From: Rhizoclosmatium globosum
Lineage: Eukaryota > Chytridiomycota > Chytridiomycetes > Chytridiales > Chytriomycetaceae
Length of the DNA: 64,000 nt
Direction: 5' to 3'
Assembly: GCA_002104985.1 (NCBI GenBank)
Contig: MCGO01000092.1
Coordinates: 62,001-126,000 of the forward strand
Every line of letters begins with the position of its first letter. Position 1 is the first letter of the stretch. The notes under the pieces are model-generated. The model was not told where the DNA came from and ran no database searches. It was given only the letters and a program-made list of their open reading frames with translations. The position numbers and the translations under genes are program-made. Shown piece by piece: positions 11,033-24,100 of this stretch.

Positions 11033-13873
11033 TTATAACGAAAATTCCATGTACGGTTTCCCAAGCCTTTCCGCCTCCTCTTCTGAATCAATCTGATTCG
11101 CTTCTTCGTCTTCTTCGTCTTCTTCATTCTTGGCTTTGACGTCAGGTGCGTCAGTGATACCATTCTCTTGTGTCTCAGCCACAACAACGTCGTTTGTACC
11201 ACTTGTGCCTTCGACACCATTAACAGCACCGATTTCTTCAACACCGCCTTCTTCTTCCTCTTGGACTTTAGCTTCTTCTGCTTTAGCAGCAGCGGCGGCG
11301 GCGGCAGCAGCAGCGGCAGCACTACGTCTTCCAACCATCCGTAACTCCCGACTACTAGTAGCAACAACTTCATCCCCATCATCTCCATCCTCCTCCTCAT
11401 CTTCATCCTCTTCCCCACCTTTTCCTACTCCCACAACAACACCACCACCACCACCACCACCACTCTTTTTTCGTCCACCTCCACCACCTCCACCCCCAGT
11501 ACTACTCCGTTTCCTCTTCTTACTCCCTGCACCACCACCACCACCACTACTACCACCACCACCAGTAACGGCCGTAACTCCACTCACCCCACTCGCAAAC
11601 CCTTCCCACACCCCAAGAACCTTCCTCACAAGCTCCACATGCAAATCCCGTGGAACACCAGCATACCGCAACCTCCCCTCCTTGGCGCCCAGTTTCTCAA
11701 GCACACATGTTTTCATGGGGATGCGTTGGATCCCGTGTTTGACGCGGAAGGCGGCGACGCATTTTCGGAGGGCGTTGGAGGGCTCCAGGGAGGGGATGTG
11801 GTGTTGCAGGAGGTCGAGGTAGGAGATGTAGCCGAGTGGGTTTGGGGAGCCGTCGGGGAGGGTTGTGGGGATTATGGAGGCTGGGGTTTCGGGGATGTTG
11901 GAGGGGTCTGTTATTTTTGTGGGTCTAGGGGGCTGTTGGAGTTGTTGTTGGGTTTGTTCTTGAGGTGGTTCAGACAGGGTCGGAGGTAGCTCCTTGTCTG
12001 ATTCTTGGGGTTGGTCAGGATGTCCATTGGTTGTTGGGACAGGTACAGGTTGTGGTGCTGAAGGTGATGTAACTGAAACATTGGGTTGGGCGCTCGTAGT
12101 GACAGCAGTCGCTATCGGCGCTAGTGAGGGAGATTTTTGTTCCAGGAAAGATGTTGATGGTAGCGTTGTTGGGTCTGGGAGTTGAATAGGAGTGTCCGAG
12201 TACATGCTTTCCGTAGATTGCATGACGGAAGGTTGTTCATCCATCAGATCTGATATGGATAGGCCACTTCGTTCTGAAGGTCGATTCAATTGGGTTTCAA
12301 GTGTGTGTGATTGATTGTGATATATTGATGACGGCAGTGATGATGATGACGAAGAGGAAGATTGTTGCGGTGTTACAACACTGACAAGAATTGATTCGGA
12401 AGACGAATAAGCTGAATGTGGTGCAGTAGATGACGTTGCTGCCAGAGCGGTAGTCGCCGGCGGCCGCTTCTTTTTGTTGCTTGACGCAGAAGCAGAAGTG
12501 GGAGCCGGCTGAGGTGGTGCGGGCGGAGCATTCGGGTCAATAGGAATCGCATCACTGAAACGCGATACTTTTGACAAAAGTTCTGAATGAAGAGCCTGAG
12601 GAATACCCGCATATTGATGATGAACTTCCTTGTGAATGACAGATTTGAGACGGACCATGGGAATATTATGACGTGTACGGAAGGCGGCGACGCATTTTTG
12701 AAGAGCGTTTCCTGGTTGAAGAGTAGGAAAGTAGGATTGAACAACGTCAAGATATGCACAGTAACCAAGAGTATTTGGAGAACCGTCCGGGAGAGTTGGA
12801 GGGATATGTGCAGGGTCCATAGGAGGGAAAACAATGGGTGGCGGTGGTGGCGGTGGAGTTGGAGGTCGAGGAGGTGGAGGTAGAGGCAGAGGAGCACTTG
12901 TGAGAGGGGGCAGCTGCAGCGGGGTATTATGAGACGGGACCTGAATATACTGCACCAGTGGATTTGAAGTATTCGACGAATTATGGTGCGAATGAGACTG
13001 AGAGTGTGAATATTGGTTTGTATGGTGTTGCGAGGAAGAGTAATGTTGCGGTTGCGAGTGCGAGTGTGAGTGTGAGTGCAACTGAGAATTATTCGAGTTT
13101 GAGAGAGAGTTCGAAAGTGAATTTGAGGCAAGAGAATTAGAGTTGTGCGAGTGAGAGTGTGAGTGCGAGTGTGAATAAAGAGACGAGGAGGAAGACGATG
13201 ATGTTAACGGAGCCATTGCCAAATGCGAATTGTTATTTGTAATTTTGTTGCAAGTGAGGGCATGGTCTCTGAGGCGGTACCCATTTGTGGTAGAGAATTG
13301 TTTGCACAGACACATCAAAGTTCCGTCTGGCTGACGAAGGATCGGCGTCCGAGTCGTCTTGTCCATGAACGTCACCTTGACCTCTCTCGCATGGAAGGCA
13401 TACGCATGGGCCTGTGTATTAGCAAGCAAGCAAGCAAGCAAGTATTTAGAAGGATGATTTGATAATTAGGCAACTAGTACTAGTACCGTCAGCTGCTTCT
13501 TGTTTGCAAAGAGACGAGCACAGTCCTTGCACGGCACTTTGAGGGTACTTGAAGTGTTCACGAGTCGTTCCGCAGGCATTACAGCCGAATGCAGGGCCAG
13601 GACAGCCGCCTCCTCTGCCAGGACAACCTCCGCACTTTTACCTCCGCTGAGGACACTTGATCCAAGCGGAGCCGTTCGAAGCCGAGAAACAAGGTCCGCA
13701 AAGTCTGCTTCGATCTGGTCAAGGGCCCTGCGCAGCTCCGCATTTTCGTGTGTTGTCAGGTCGAGCAGCCGCTGCTTCTCGCCACACTCGATGCAGCTTG
13801 AGACGGCTCCTGCTTTGGTTCCTGCCATCTCCTCGTCGTACTCGACATCGTCTTCCACTGTCACGACCTCCAT
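11033..13873 (-). CDS. Zinc-finger family gene C (coiled coil, paired finger, two LPDG domains)
   Basis: Two exons, 13487-13873 and 11033-13411, give about 921 aa from the ATG at 13873. The frame is open further upstream to an ATG at 14047, so the start is uncertain. The order is: acidic start, CIECGEKQRLLDL coiled coil, finger 1 CKDC...HAYAFH (split by the intron), then finger 2 CLCKQF...HALTC. A His/Ser-rich tract follows. There are two copies of the LPDG domain, near residues 330-415 (TLPDGSPNTLGYCAYLDVV) and 640-725 (TLPDGSPNPLGYISYLDLL). The tail is Gly/Ala-rich, lysine-rich and acidic, with KKRKRS nuclear-signal-like runs. The intron contains a short AGCA repeat. The gene lies in tandem with B and D. 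A nuclear protein is likely; its target is unknown. Confidence 0.65.
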
Positions 13874-14395
13874 CTCCGCAGTGGTGCTACTATTGTAAGT
13901 GTAAGTGTAAGTGGACGTGGACGTGGACGTGGTGCTGGTGGGGTGCTGCGTGCGTGTCACTTCCAGAGGAAAAAATGGCGAGACGAAGGCGGCGGTGCGA
14001 AAAATTTGCACTGCCCCCGAGACCTTTCTCCCTTGTGTCATCACCAACCTGACTGATTTCCCTCTTTCCCAATTCTAAAATAAAACTGAACTTTTAATCC
14101 ATTCAACCTTCCCCTTCCGCGCCCTTCTCACTACCTCTGTCCTCCCCTTCACAAAACAACTGAACAGGAAAACAAAAAACAAATAAAACTCAATAACCAA
14201 AAAACAAACAGAAAATTCAATAACTCTACAAACACACACCTGGTTTCACTCTTCAAACAAAGACAATCCTTCACAGACACTTCACCCCACTCTGTCTCCC
14301 TCGACATCAACAAACAGTTCACCACTCCATTCCAAAAGCAAGCAAAAGATAATTCAACACATACACACACGCAAACAACCCGCCCTCCAACAAAA
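13874..14395. other. Intergenic between genes C and D
   Basis: This 522-bp spacer includes the possible N-terminal extension of gene C (up to 14047) and the 3' flank of gene D. It is pyrimidine-rich and CA-rich, and I see no further gene in it. Confidence 0.4.
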
Positions 14396-17300
14396 TCACT
14401 CTAACGGATTCAACATGAGATAGGGGAAACACCGTGACAACTCTCGTGATATCCATTCCGCAAACGTTGAATTGAACTCAGCAGGAATCATATCTAATTG
14501 TGCAACTTCATTTTTAGCCAAACGTATCACTCGAGCAAAAAAACTCAACAACTTACAAACAAAGCTTCCATCAACCTGCTTAATCATATGCGCCTCCGCG
14601 GCATCTCCAGCCATACTCCTCAAAAACGTTTCAATACCACGATGAACCACTAACCGCTCCTCCAACGACACTGTGTTATAGTCAGGTGCAATCTTGCGGA
14701 TAATCTCCAAGTAATCAACACTCTTGCCAGGCGCACTCATGGCAGTCTGCTGATTCAATTGCGCCAACAACCGGTCAATGTCTTTCTGCTCTTCCTCCTC
14801 CATATACTTTACAATCTCTTGCTCTTCTTCCAGTGCTCGCTGTGCAGCTGCCGCGTCAACAACCCGTCGTCGTTTTGGTGCACTACCACCTGCAGCGCCA
14901 GCGGCTGTTGCTGCTGCCGCTGGCGTAGATCCACCAGCAACAACCGCGGCGGCAGTTGCGGCACCCCCGTTGCTCACTCCAGCACTCGCAACAACATTGC
15001 TTGCAGAAGCACTAGAACCTCCAGGCCGTCCAGTACATTTTGTACAATGGTACCGAATCCGGTACCCGCTTGGACTGCTAAACTGTCCACACGGACAATT
15101 CAGCTGCCCATCTTCACTACGGAACAACACACTCCCCGCACTTGCTCCCAAAAACGTCACCTTGCATTCAGGGGAGTGGTAACACCAGTGATGCACAGAC
15201 ATTTGGTTCTTGTTGGGGAATGTTTTCGGACATTCAGGAACGGGACATGGGATCGCCGCATCCTTCTCCTTGTCTTTAGCAGAAGCACTTGCTGCTCCAG
15301 AAGCTGCCTTTGACGACGACGGGGAGGACGGAACGTCCACATCGTTCTTGGATACACCAGCACTTCCTCCACCAACAACAGTATCCAAATCCATACCATC
15401 CTCTTCTGCACTTCCAGCATCCTCGTCCTTTCCACCAGCAGCACCACTAGCGCTACCACCACCAATTCCATTCCCAACAACAGCCCCATCCTCTCCAACA
15501 TCCCCATCCTCACCATCCTCTTCAAGCCCTCTCTTGACTCCAACAACAACTTGACTGCCTCCACCAACTCCACTCCCACTTCCAGAACCAGCACCTCCAA
15601 CTCCAACCCCACTCTTCCTCTTCTCAACCTTCTTCTCCAACTTCCCAACTCGCTCAATAAACTCTTCCCACAAGTGTCGTGGGATGCACGTTACGTAACT
15701 GCGTCCAACATTCTTTCCAAAGGCAGGTTTGAGTGTGATCATTGGGATCTTGTGCTTTTCTTTGAACTGGAACACACATTGCGAGTGGCGTTTCGAGGTT
15801 TGGAGGTTTGGGAAGTGGATTTGGACTAGGTCAACCCATGGACAGTATCCCTCCGTGTTGGGTGTACCGTCTGGGAGGTGTGAGGGTGTAATATCTTCGG
15901 GACGTACGGTGGCGGGGTTCGGAGGTGGAGCTTTTGGTGTTGTGGCTGTTGCTGATACTGCCGCTGCTGTAGATGATCCAGTTGCTGTTGAAGGTGTGGC
16001 TGCTGTTGCTGAGGATGCTGCCGGAGCTGGCGTGTCTGGGGCTCCAGCATCAGACTTTGCGGCGTGGTGTGTCTGCGGTGTTGCTGGTGTAGTAGAAGAG
16101 TTGGGCTGTCGCACTCCAGTACACTTTTCAGCGTGCTGCCTGATTCCGTTCCAGTTTTCAAATGTCACACGGCCACATGGACAGTAAATGAGTTTGTCAA
16201 TAGGGTTTCGGGTAAGTTGAGTGTTGGATTCTTGACCAAGGAAAGTGACAGTGGACTCGGTTGCATGGTAAGCCCATTTGTGGTTGTACATACTATTTGG
16301 TTGAGTGTGAAAAGGACAATAGAATCAGAAATGAATGCATAGGATGGATGACCAGAAGAATGGCCAAACAGGGTCATATATACATACCTTCGCTTATCCT
16401 TGAACATGAGATCACATCCATCCACAGGACAGGGAATAGTACGATCGGAAGATGCCAAGTCTGAAGTAGAGGAAGTAGGCGCCGCCGCCGCCGCAGCAGT
16501 GCTCCCAGTTCCATTTGCACTGCTACCCGCAGACGCAGCAGCTCCCGCAGCAGACGCTCCTGACTTTGACCGTGCCGGCATCGTCTTTTCAATCGCCATA
16601 ATCTGGTCCGCATACTCCGACCTCTTACACTCCTTCACATGAATACCAAAAGTAGCCGTCGTCTTCAGCTTCGAATTACATGATGGACAAATCAAGAAAC
16701 CATCAGGTTCACGTTGAACAACTGTTTTGTTAAATTATTAATTATTTTTTTTTGTGTGTGTTGTAGTGGGGATTCCAATTAGCGCAGATTTGATTTGATG
16801 TTGAGGGAAAAGAGGGGAGAGGACGTGTGGTGTGTGTGTGTCAAAAGGGGACAAAATGAGAAAAATGGAGTTTGTTGTGAAAGAGAGGGGTGTTACACCA
16901 AAACCAGGAAATACATACTCTTTGGGGGTAGATCGCCTTTGAACAGGATGCGAATGTCACCGTGGAAGTCGTATTTGTGTTTACTAAGGGCTACACGGGA
17001 GGGCAACCCGGGTGGTTTGTTTCCCGCGCAGTCTTTTCCACCGCAGAAGATTCCCGCTACGGCCGGCTGGGCTTGTTGTTGTTGCTGCTGCTGTTTCTGC
17101 TGCTGCTGTTGTTGTTGCGGGGGAGGGGAGGCTGGGCGGCGGGTTGCCGGTGATCTGTGGTGCGAAGCTTCCTCGTGGTCGCCGTCGTCGTCATCGTCGT
17201 CGTTGTCTGAGGCAAGTGAATTGTCGTCGTCGTCGTCGTCGTCGGCCCCGCTCTTCATTGATTCCTTGATCTTTTCACGGGTCTTGCGCTTGTCTCTTGT

Positions 17301-17666
17301 TCGGGGTCCTTCCTTTGGTTTGTCCGAGTCTGCTCCGTCCTCGTCCATCTTATCCACCGAGGTGTCCTTCTTGTCCGCCTCCTCGTCTGCCTCCTTGCTG
17401 ACTTCCTTGACTTCTTTAGCCTCCTTCTCCTTCTCCTTCTCTTTGTCTACCAGTGGGTGGTATGTGACTGGAGGCACAGCGTCCTTGGCCCGGTCAAGGT
17501 ACTCCACAAATGCATCCTCAAGCTCGGCCAGCCCGCTCTCAACGCTTTGAAGCCGTGCAAGTTCTCGCTGAAGCCGTGTGTTTTCAGCAGCAAGCCGGGT
17601 GTTTTCTTCAAGGGCGGTGCTCAAATCAACAGGTGGTTCGGCGGGTGGTGGTGCGCTGGTGTCCAT
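14396..17666 (-). CDS. Zinc-finger family gene D (coiled coil, three paired fingers, LPDG domain, helical C-terminus)
   Basis: Three exons (16919-17666, 16388-16721, 14396-16292) give 992 aa. A leucine-zipper-like coiled coil (ALEENTRLAAENTRLQREL) is followed by Lys/Glu- and Asp-rich tracts and a poly-Gln run. Three paired fingers are seen: CGGKDC...HKYDFH, CPVDGC...HKWAYH and CPVPEC...HHWCYH. Each is followed by a CP.C or CPCG...H...C unit. One LPDG domain (HLPDGTPNTEGYCPWVDLV) lies near residues 495-580. The last ~120 residues are helical and end like gene F (TFAEWISRELSRCF versus EFTHWAYRELERNF). One intron falls between the halves of the first module, as in A and F, and another falls within a first finger, as in gene C. 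Function is unknown. Confidence 0.7.
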
Positions 17667-17852
17667 CTTCGGAAAAAACAGATTGAACAGGAAAAAGTGA
17701 AAAGAGAGAGAACTTCCACCTTCTTCTCCTTTGACTTTCTTTTCCACTATCACCCACCCAAGTTTCTTTCCCTGTTCCATATTTCACATTTTTCGTTTTA
17801 TTATTATTTCACATCCCCTTAAACAAAACAAACAATAATCTCATCATATTCA

Positions 17853-20796
17853 TCACTTGTCACGACAGTCCTTTGGAAGCTTAAAACTGTCAACACCTCC
17901 TGAAACAGCCCCAAACCCAAGTCCTCGCTTCGCAAATCCTTTCCACAACAAACACTTGTTCTTTTCTCCAGTCAAGAATTCATCTGCCTTCAAAATCGCA
18001 TCACGGGCATCCACAAACGATGGGTTACATGGCTGGATCTTCATTCCATCAACCACAAGCTGAAGCATCAACACGTTTCCTCCCAATGGGAATGGATCCT
18101 CAGCCCGCGCTTCAGGTGGACCTGAAAAGACAATAGGGCTGCGAGTGCGCTGGCGACCAGTACGGAATTCAGTGTACATATTGGATTGAGCAGCAACATC
18201 GAGTGGTCGTGTGGCAACAGTGTCAAACCAATCTGGGTTCCATCCATGCGCTTCCACAATGTTCCAGAACACTTCGTACAAGATTTCAGCCCACACTTCT
18301 CCCTTGGCATGAACTCCCCAGTATCCTGGCTTGTTCACAAAAGAGTACACGGATGGGTTGGTCACGTTGGATGTAGAGTACTTGTACTTTCGGATTCCAG
18401 AACCACCGTTGGCATATTCACCCATACCAAAGTCAGCCTTGCGAGTCGTTTCAGGTGTCATACGAGTGATGGTGGCGAAAAAGTCTCCCCATCCTTCACC
18501 CATACCACCAGCTTCGCCAAATCCAAGGCATCCGCTGTTGGCAGGTCCACCAGTGAGACGGGTGGAGATACCATGTGCGTACTCGTGCATAATGATACCA
18601 CCTTCAAAGTCTCCGTCTCTCCATGGGTCAGTGACATCCCACACGTACATTCTCATGCGTCCGTGCGTTCCATCGGGAGGAGTAGCAAAGTTGGCATTGT
18701 TGTGTCCACTGCCGTCTTGGGCGTTTGCAATGACAGAGTCACCACCGAGACCGCGCTCGCCACGGTTGTTGTCCTGGAAGTTTCCAGCGGCTTCATTGAA
18801 ACCATACACGTAGAAGAGGTCTGTTCACATTGCGTAACATACGGTTAGCTTTAAGGAAAATCAAGCACACAAATGAAGCATACCATGAATAGCATTGTTC
18901 CAGTAAAAGAGGTTAACAACAGCTGCATCCACATAAGTTTCAGGGTCCTGCTTGAGATCAGCAGGGAAGTCAAAATATAACTTGGACGTTCCATCTGGAC
19001 GCTCTTTGTTTTCCCAATCATTGTATCCACCATCTGCACGGGAAATAAGTAATATTAGTCACTGCATAGCATACGATATCTACTCACCCAAATTCTCTTG
19101 AGCGTAGACATTGTTTCCAATCGTCACAGTGTGGTCTCCGTTTGGACAAGCTTGCTTGCCACCACTGCACCAGTGCCAACCATTTGGAGAAGCAATCTCG
19201 GAGAGAGGACCCGAAACAATGTTTCTATCTCCCTCCAATGGGTCATTGGTTCCAAGAGGAAACACATTGTAAACACTCTTGATATCACGTGGAGCCGATG
19301 AGCTGGAAGAAACCGGTACAATTACATCATGGACCTTCTTCTTGTCGTGCTGGACTTCATGCTGAGATGCTTTGTTCGCAGAGGAAGCCTTGTGGCCACC
19401 GTGGTGCTCGGACTTTTTACCAACATGCACACCCTTGCGGAACTTAGAGTGTTGCTTCTTGCCGTGGCGAGTGGGGTGTTGAGCCTTCTTTTTGTCGCCA
19501 TGGCGATGGTAAACCCGCTCGACAATGCGTTCATAGACAACCTCGGTGGTTGAGTCGTCCAAGTCGCTGAAGTAGTTTTCACTGACCCAGTCAATGAGGC
19601 CAAGAGTCTTTTTCCCGTCCTTCTTGGTAGTACCTATTATTAAAATCAAATTAGATGAATGTAGACAATGAAGGGATGTGAAAGATGTTCAGAAATGTAA
19701 GGTGAATCGCCAGAGAGTCACCAGGCTTCTGTACCACAAGGTATTCGTGAAAATTAAGAAGGAAAATACTCACGGGCATCAACATGGGCATGGTAATAGT
19801 GGTTTCCGAAATCAACTTCAAAGTCCCAGACAGGAACAAGCTGCTTGTCATCATCCAAAAAGTACTTTAGAGTCGCTGGCACGGCAATATCTTGCACGTC
19901 TCTGGTAGACTTTGCAAAGGAAGACTGCGAGATTGTCGGGAGCGTGATTTCATAGTCTGGAGCCAGACGGAAGGGGCGGACACCCGGCTTTGCCTTTGAA
20001 TGCTTTGAAAACGAGTCACGACGCGCAGCACCAATACGCTGAGGGTGAGGCATGACAGTCGCCCCTGCTTGCGATGCTGGGTGGATACCAAGCTCGGCAA
20101 AGAAAAAGTCGAGGGCTTCCAATGGCGAGTGAATGTCCTCTGAGCCCGGAACAAGAGCATCTTCACGCGCCACAAGAGGCTTCTGTTTCTTGTTTTTCGA
20201 GTGAGCTGGCTTGTTTGTGGTGGTTTCAGCAGAGGCAAACGACGACGAAAACGAGACGATGCGGTTTGTCTTGATATCCACATTGGCATTTGCAACAGCA
20301 TTAGCCACCTCTTTTCCGTTGAAAGTTTGGACGAGGTGGACGTGTGCCAAGCCCAAGTGGGGTGACTCGACGATATTTGTGACCGTTGCAGAGAGACCCT
20401 ATTTGTTGTTTGATAGAGTGTGTTAGCGAACAACAAAGACTAGACGCCTGCTTTAGAGACACTGGGAAACACTGGGAAACACTGGGAAACACTGGGAAAC
20501 ACTGGGAAACACTGGGAAACACTGGGAAACACTGGGAAACAAGCAAACAAGGAAGGTACCTTTGATGCGACATACGCAAGGACAGTGTCTTCTGGAGACG
20601 CGCGGCCACTTTTCACAGCAAGAGACGAGGCCCACTGCGAAAGAGCACTTGCGTCATCGGAGACGGGCCGCACCGATGCTGGCCCAAATGGGTGGCGGAG
20701 GGAGGCTGACGATGCGTTCGCTTCAGTGGCGGATGTGCTGCCGGAGAGCCCAAGTACTCCAGCACTAAATGCAACAAGAATTAAGCGGAGTTGCAT
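17853..20796 (-). CDS. Fungalysin (M36) secreted zinc metalloprotease
   Basis: Five exons (20560-20796, 19774-20398, 19088-19633, 18884-19033, 17853-18820) give 841 aa, slightly longer than typical fungalysins. A signal peptide (MQLRLILVAFSAGVLGLSG) precedes the FTP-type propeptide. The catalytic zinc motif is HEYAH in GGIIMHEYAHGISTRL, with the downstream glutamate in EAGGMGEGWGDF. The flanking NNAIHD...YGFNEAAGNFQ is also typical of M36. These enzymes digest extracellular protein and are expanded in chytrids. An unusual His/Lys-rich insertion (near residues 320-375, with KKKAQHPTRHGKK) sits between propeptide and catalytic domain. Intron 1 carries an eight-unit minisatellite. The gene interrupts the zinc-finger cluster in the same orientation. 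Confidence 0.92.
20461..20540. repeat. 10-bp minisatellite, 8 copies
   Basis: Eight perfect tandem copies of ACTGGGAAAC lie inside intron 1 of the M36 gene. On the gene strand each unit reads GTTTCCCAGT and so contains a pyrimidine-rich CAG, which resembles a 3' splice site. Copy number is likely to vary between strains. Confidence 0.95.
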
Positions 20797-21155
20797 TTGG
20801 TTGGTTGGTTGGTTGGTTGGTTGGTTGGTTTGGGTGGGTGGGTGGTTGTTTTGAGGAGAGTTGTTTTGCTTGTTGTGGAACGGAAGGTGCTATTTTGATT
20901 CGCACGGAACCGCGCCACCCCAAAAAAAAACCAGTTGCCTTCCGGACGCGCGTGTCTTTGAAAATGGAATCACAAAAGAATAAGATAAGATTCGTCAACA
21001 TCCCTTGTTCTATATTCCTGTAAGACAGGATAATTCTATTCAGAAAGCTCTGCCTGCGTTTGTTGTTTGTTGTTGTTATTCTCAGAGTCTTTAATTTGAC
21101 TGCCTTCAATATTTCATTTGAGACTTCAGTTATTTGGCAGCAATAATATATTGAC
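20797..21155. other. Intergenic, 5' flank of M36 gene with TTGG repeat
   Basis: This 359-bp spacer begins with a (TTGG)n run at 20797-20830, directly upstream of the M36 start codon. The rest is the M36 upstream region and the 3' flank of gene F. No other gene is seen. Confidence 0.6.
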
Positions 21156-24100
21156 TTATTGTTTCTCACAAAATACACACTGACATCCACCATACCCATC
21201 AGGAATTACCAAAGCAGAATCCTTGAAATTCCTTTCCAACTCGCGATATGCCCAATGTGTGAATTCTTGCAAAAAATCAGATGGACAACCAAGTGATTCT
21301 GGCTGATCGGGCGATGCTGGGATATATGCTTCACGGAAGTTAATCTCCATTGCTTGTTCCAAACATGTCTTGACACCGTCATAAATTGCATCCAACGTTT
21401 CTAAACAGAATAAAAGTGAGAAACAACATGGATACAAAACAATACAAACTCACCCTTCGGCAATGTCGGGAACGAAGGCATGATTTCAGACATAATTTTC
21501 CGATAGCATATGAACGTAATGGCCTCTTCATCATCTTGTCGGACTGTTCCCGAATCTTCATCCAACATCAAAACGTTCTCATCCTCCCCATTCAAACTTT
21601 CCGCCTCCCCATCCAAATCTCCCCCATTTTTGAACCCACTCTCGTCCAATACATTCACCTTCTCACCTACCATGCCGCCATTACTTCCGTCACGAACAAC
21701 CGAAACAGAAGGCAACGGAATGCGAGCAAGATGTTTCACAGGCGACCGAACAAAACACTGACTCTCCTGACTCAATTCACTTTCCCCTTCACCACCACCA
21801 CCACCACCACCCAAACCCCGATCATCTTCCTCTTCCTCACTTTCATCTTCAACAACAACATCACCACGTCGCCGCTGTCGCGAGAGACCATCCTCGTCAT
21901 CGCTCAACGTGAGGTCAATCATAATTGGTCCCTTCTTAGTCACAGACCGTAACGGCAACGGTTTGACAGGAATAAGCGGAGACGAAGACAACATCGAATG
22001 ACGTGACGCCGCAGTCTTGAGTGCCGTCGGTGTAGCCCCTACAAGTGGTTTGGCGCCAAGGAGAGGCGACGCTTGATGCGTGGAAGTAGACGTAATCGGA
22101 GACTGAATAAGTTTCGAGATGCTTACTTGTGTCTGCTTCGAAACAATAACAGGTGATTCTTGTTCATCAGCAACTTGGGGCGAGTCTTGTTGGGTGTCAA
22201 GAAATGGTGATGGTTTATCGACGCTTTTTGACACGTTATGATGGGATGCTTGTGGTTGTGCGGGAGGGAGTGGAATCCGTGGAGACTTTCGCGAAATTCT
22301 TGAGCTGGATTCAGTCTTGGATAAATCTTCATCGACTTCTGATGAAGTCGCCTTTTCGAATGATTCAAGAGATCCATCTTCACCTCCTTCTTGAGAATCC
22401 ACAAGGACTTCCTTCAATCCTGAAGAAGACCGGGTAATGATTGGAAATGAAGGCGACGAAGGTTGAGAGATCCTACCGAAAACATCGAATTAGCCAATCA
22501 CACAAAAGATAAAAAACAATCCTTACATTTCATCGTCCATGTTTGTATCTTCTTGCGTTAAAATTGTGGCATCAGCCGGTTGACCGCATTGATCCATCAC
22601 TTCGTCTGATGAAGCATGAGATTGGTTGGAATCCAACAACGATAGCGACTCTTCCGATTCCGTTGGAACTGAAACATGTTCTGCTTCCATAGCAATATCA
22701 CTTTCAATTGTTACGTCCGAGTCTTGGACACTCCTTGGAGGCAGGGTATCTGTCTTGGTCATTATCTCAACCCCATCCAACTCGTCTTCAACCTCCATCT
22801 CTCTATCCTCCTCCCCCTCCTCCTCCTCCTCCTCCTCCTCATTACTTGGAGTTTTCGTTGCTTCAACTTCGTCGTCGTCGTGTACCATTTCCTCTTGAGT
22901 AGCATCGCACATCGTTTCTTGTTCATCATGCTCATCACGACTCACACCGACACTCGAGTCAATAGTTTCTTTTCGCGGCATTTTTGAGATATCTTGAATA
23001 CTATCTTGAGTCTCTTCCACGACAAATTCCATTGCCAAATCGGTATTTTCCGGTTCCATACTATACCCTCCATCGGTTCCAACATCCAGACTTGCTTCAA
23101 TCGCAGTATCATGCAATACTTCTTGTCTTTCGATATTGAGTTCTGCTGCGGGTGTTGGTTTCTCAACAATACTGTCTTTATCCCGAATATCATTGATTTC
23201 CACACTTTCAGACATCCCATTGAGTCCCAATTCTTTCCGGTCTGCCTTCTTGGATGACTCCGGCTCCGCAACCTCCTCCGAAACCGTAACTACTTTCACT
23301 ACAGTATCAACAACCACGGCATTCAATTCAATTTCTTCTTGTTGCTGTACATTTTTGTTTTCGCATTGAGGAGTAGGAAGTTCTGTATCATTAGAGCATT
23401 GAGAGATACTTAATTCCATCTCCCCGTCCTGTACAGGAATAGGAGTAGGAGCCGGAGCAGGCGTCGAAACAACCATAGACGCAAAGACAGGAGGAGGAGG
23501 GCCAGGAGCAGGAGTTCCAGGAGCAGGCGTGCCAAGACAAGAAGTACCAACACGACTCAACTCCAAATCCAAAGAACGAACAGGCACGGAAGGAGTCTCC
23601 ATCACCAAAAAACGCGCACGTTTGACACGAGACAACAAAGAGGGAGCAGGCGAACAAGCCTGTGAAGCCAATCCACACGCAAGTGAATTATTGTCAATAG
23701 GAGATTGCATAGCCATAGCCGCCACAGTACAACAAGTCTTGATATGAGATTGTAGAGCAGGCAGAGGTTGAAAAGAACGCGTGCATTGCGGGGTGGGACA
23801 ATGCAAGAGACCATCGGTGTCTCGATGGACCACTGATTTACAAAAATTATGTTATATTAATAAAAAGGCGTGGTGATGAGGACTCACGGAAAGAGTGGCC
23901 GTTTGCAAGCAGTTGGTATGAGTCTTTGTGGTATTGCCATTTGTGGACTGAGAGTTGGTGAGGAGAAGAGATGGGAGTGGAACGATTACAGTTTGTGAGT
24001 GTGCATTGGAGAAGGGAGGGATTAGTTGTAGTTGTTGTAGCTGGTGGGACAGGTGTGGAAAATGTGGGTGGGGTTGGTGACGGTGGAAGCGAAAGGGGAT

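Noticed and set aside
20461..20540. Short regular repeats that could suggest a CRISPR-like array
   Set aside because: The units are 10 bp, perfectly tandem with no spacers, and lie within an intron. It is a minisatellite.
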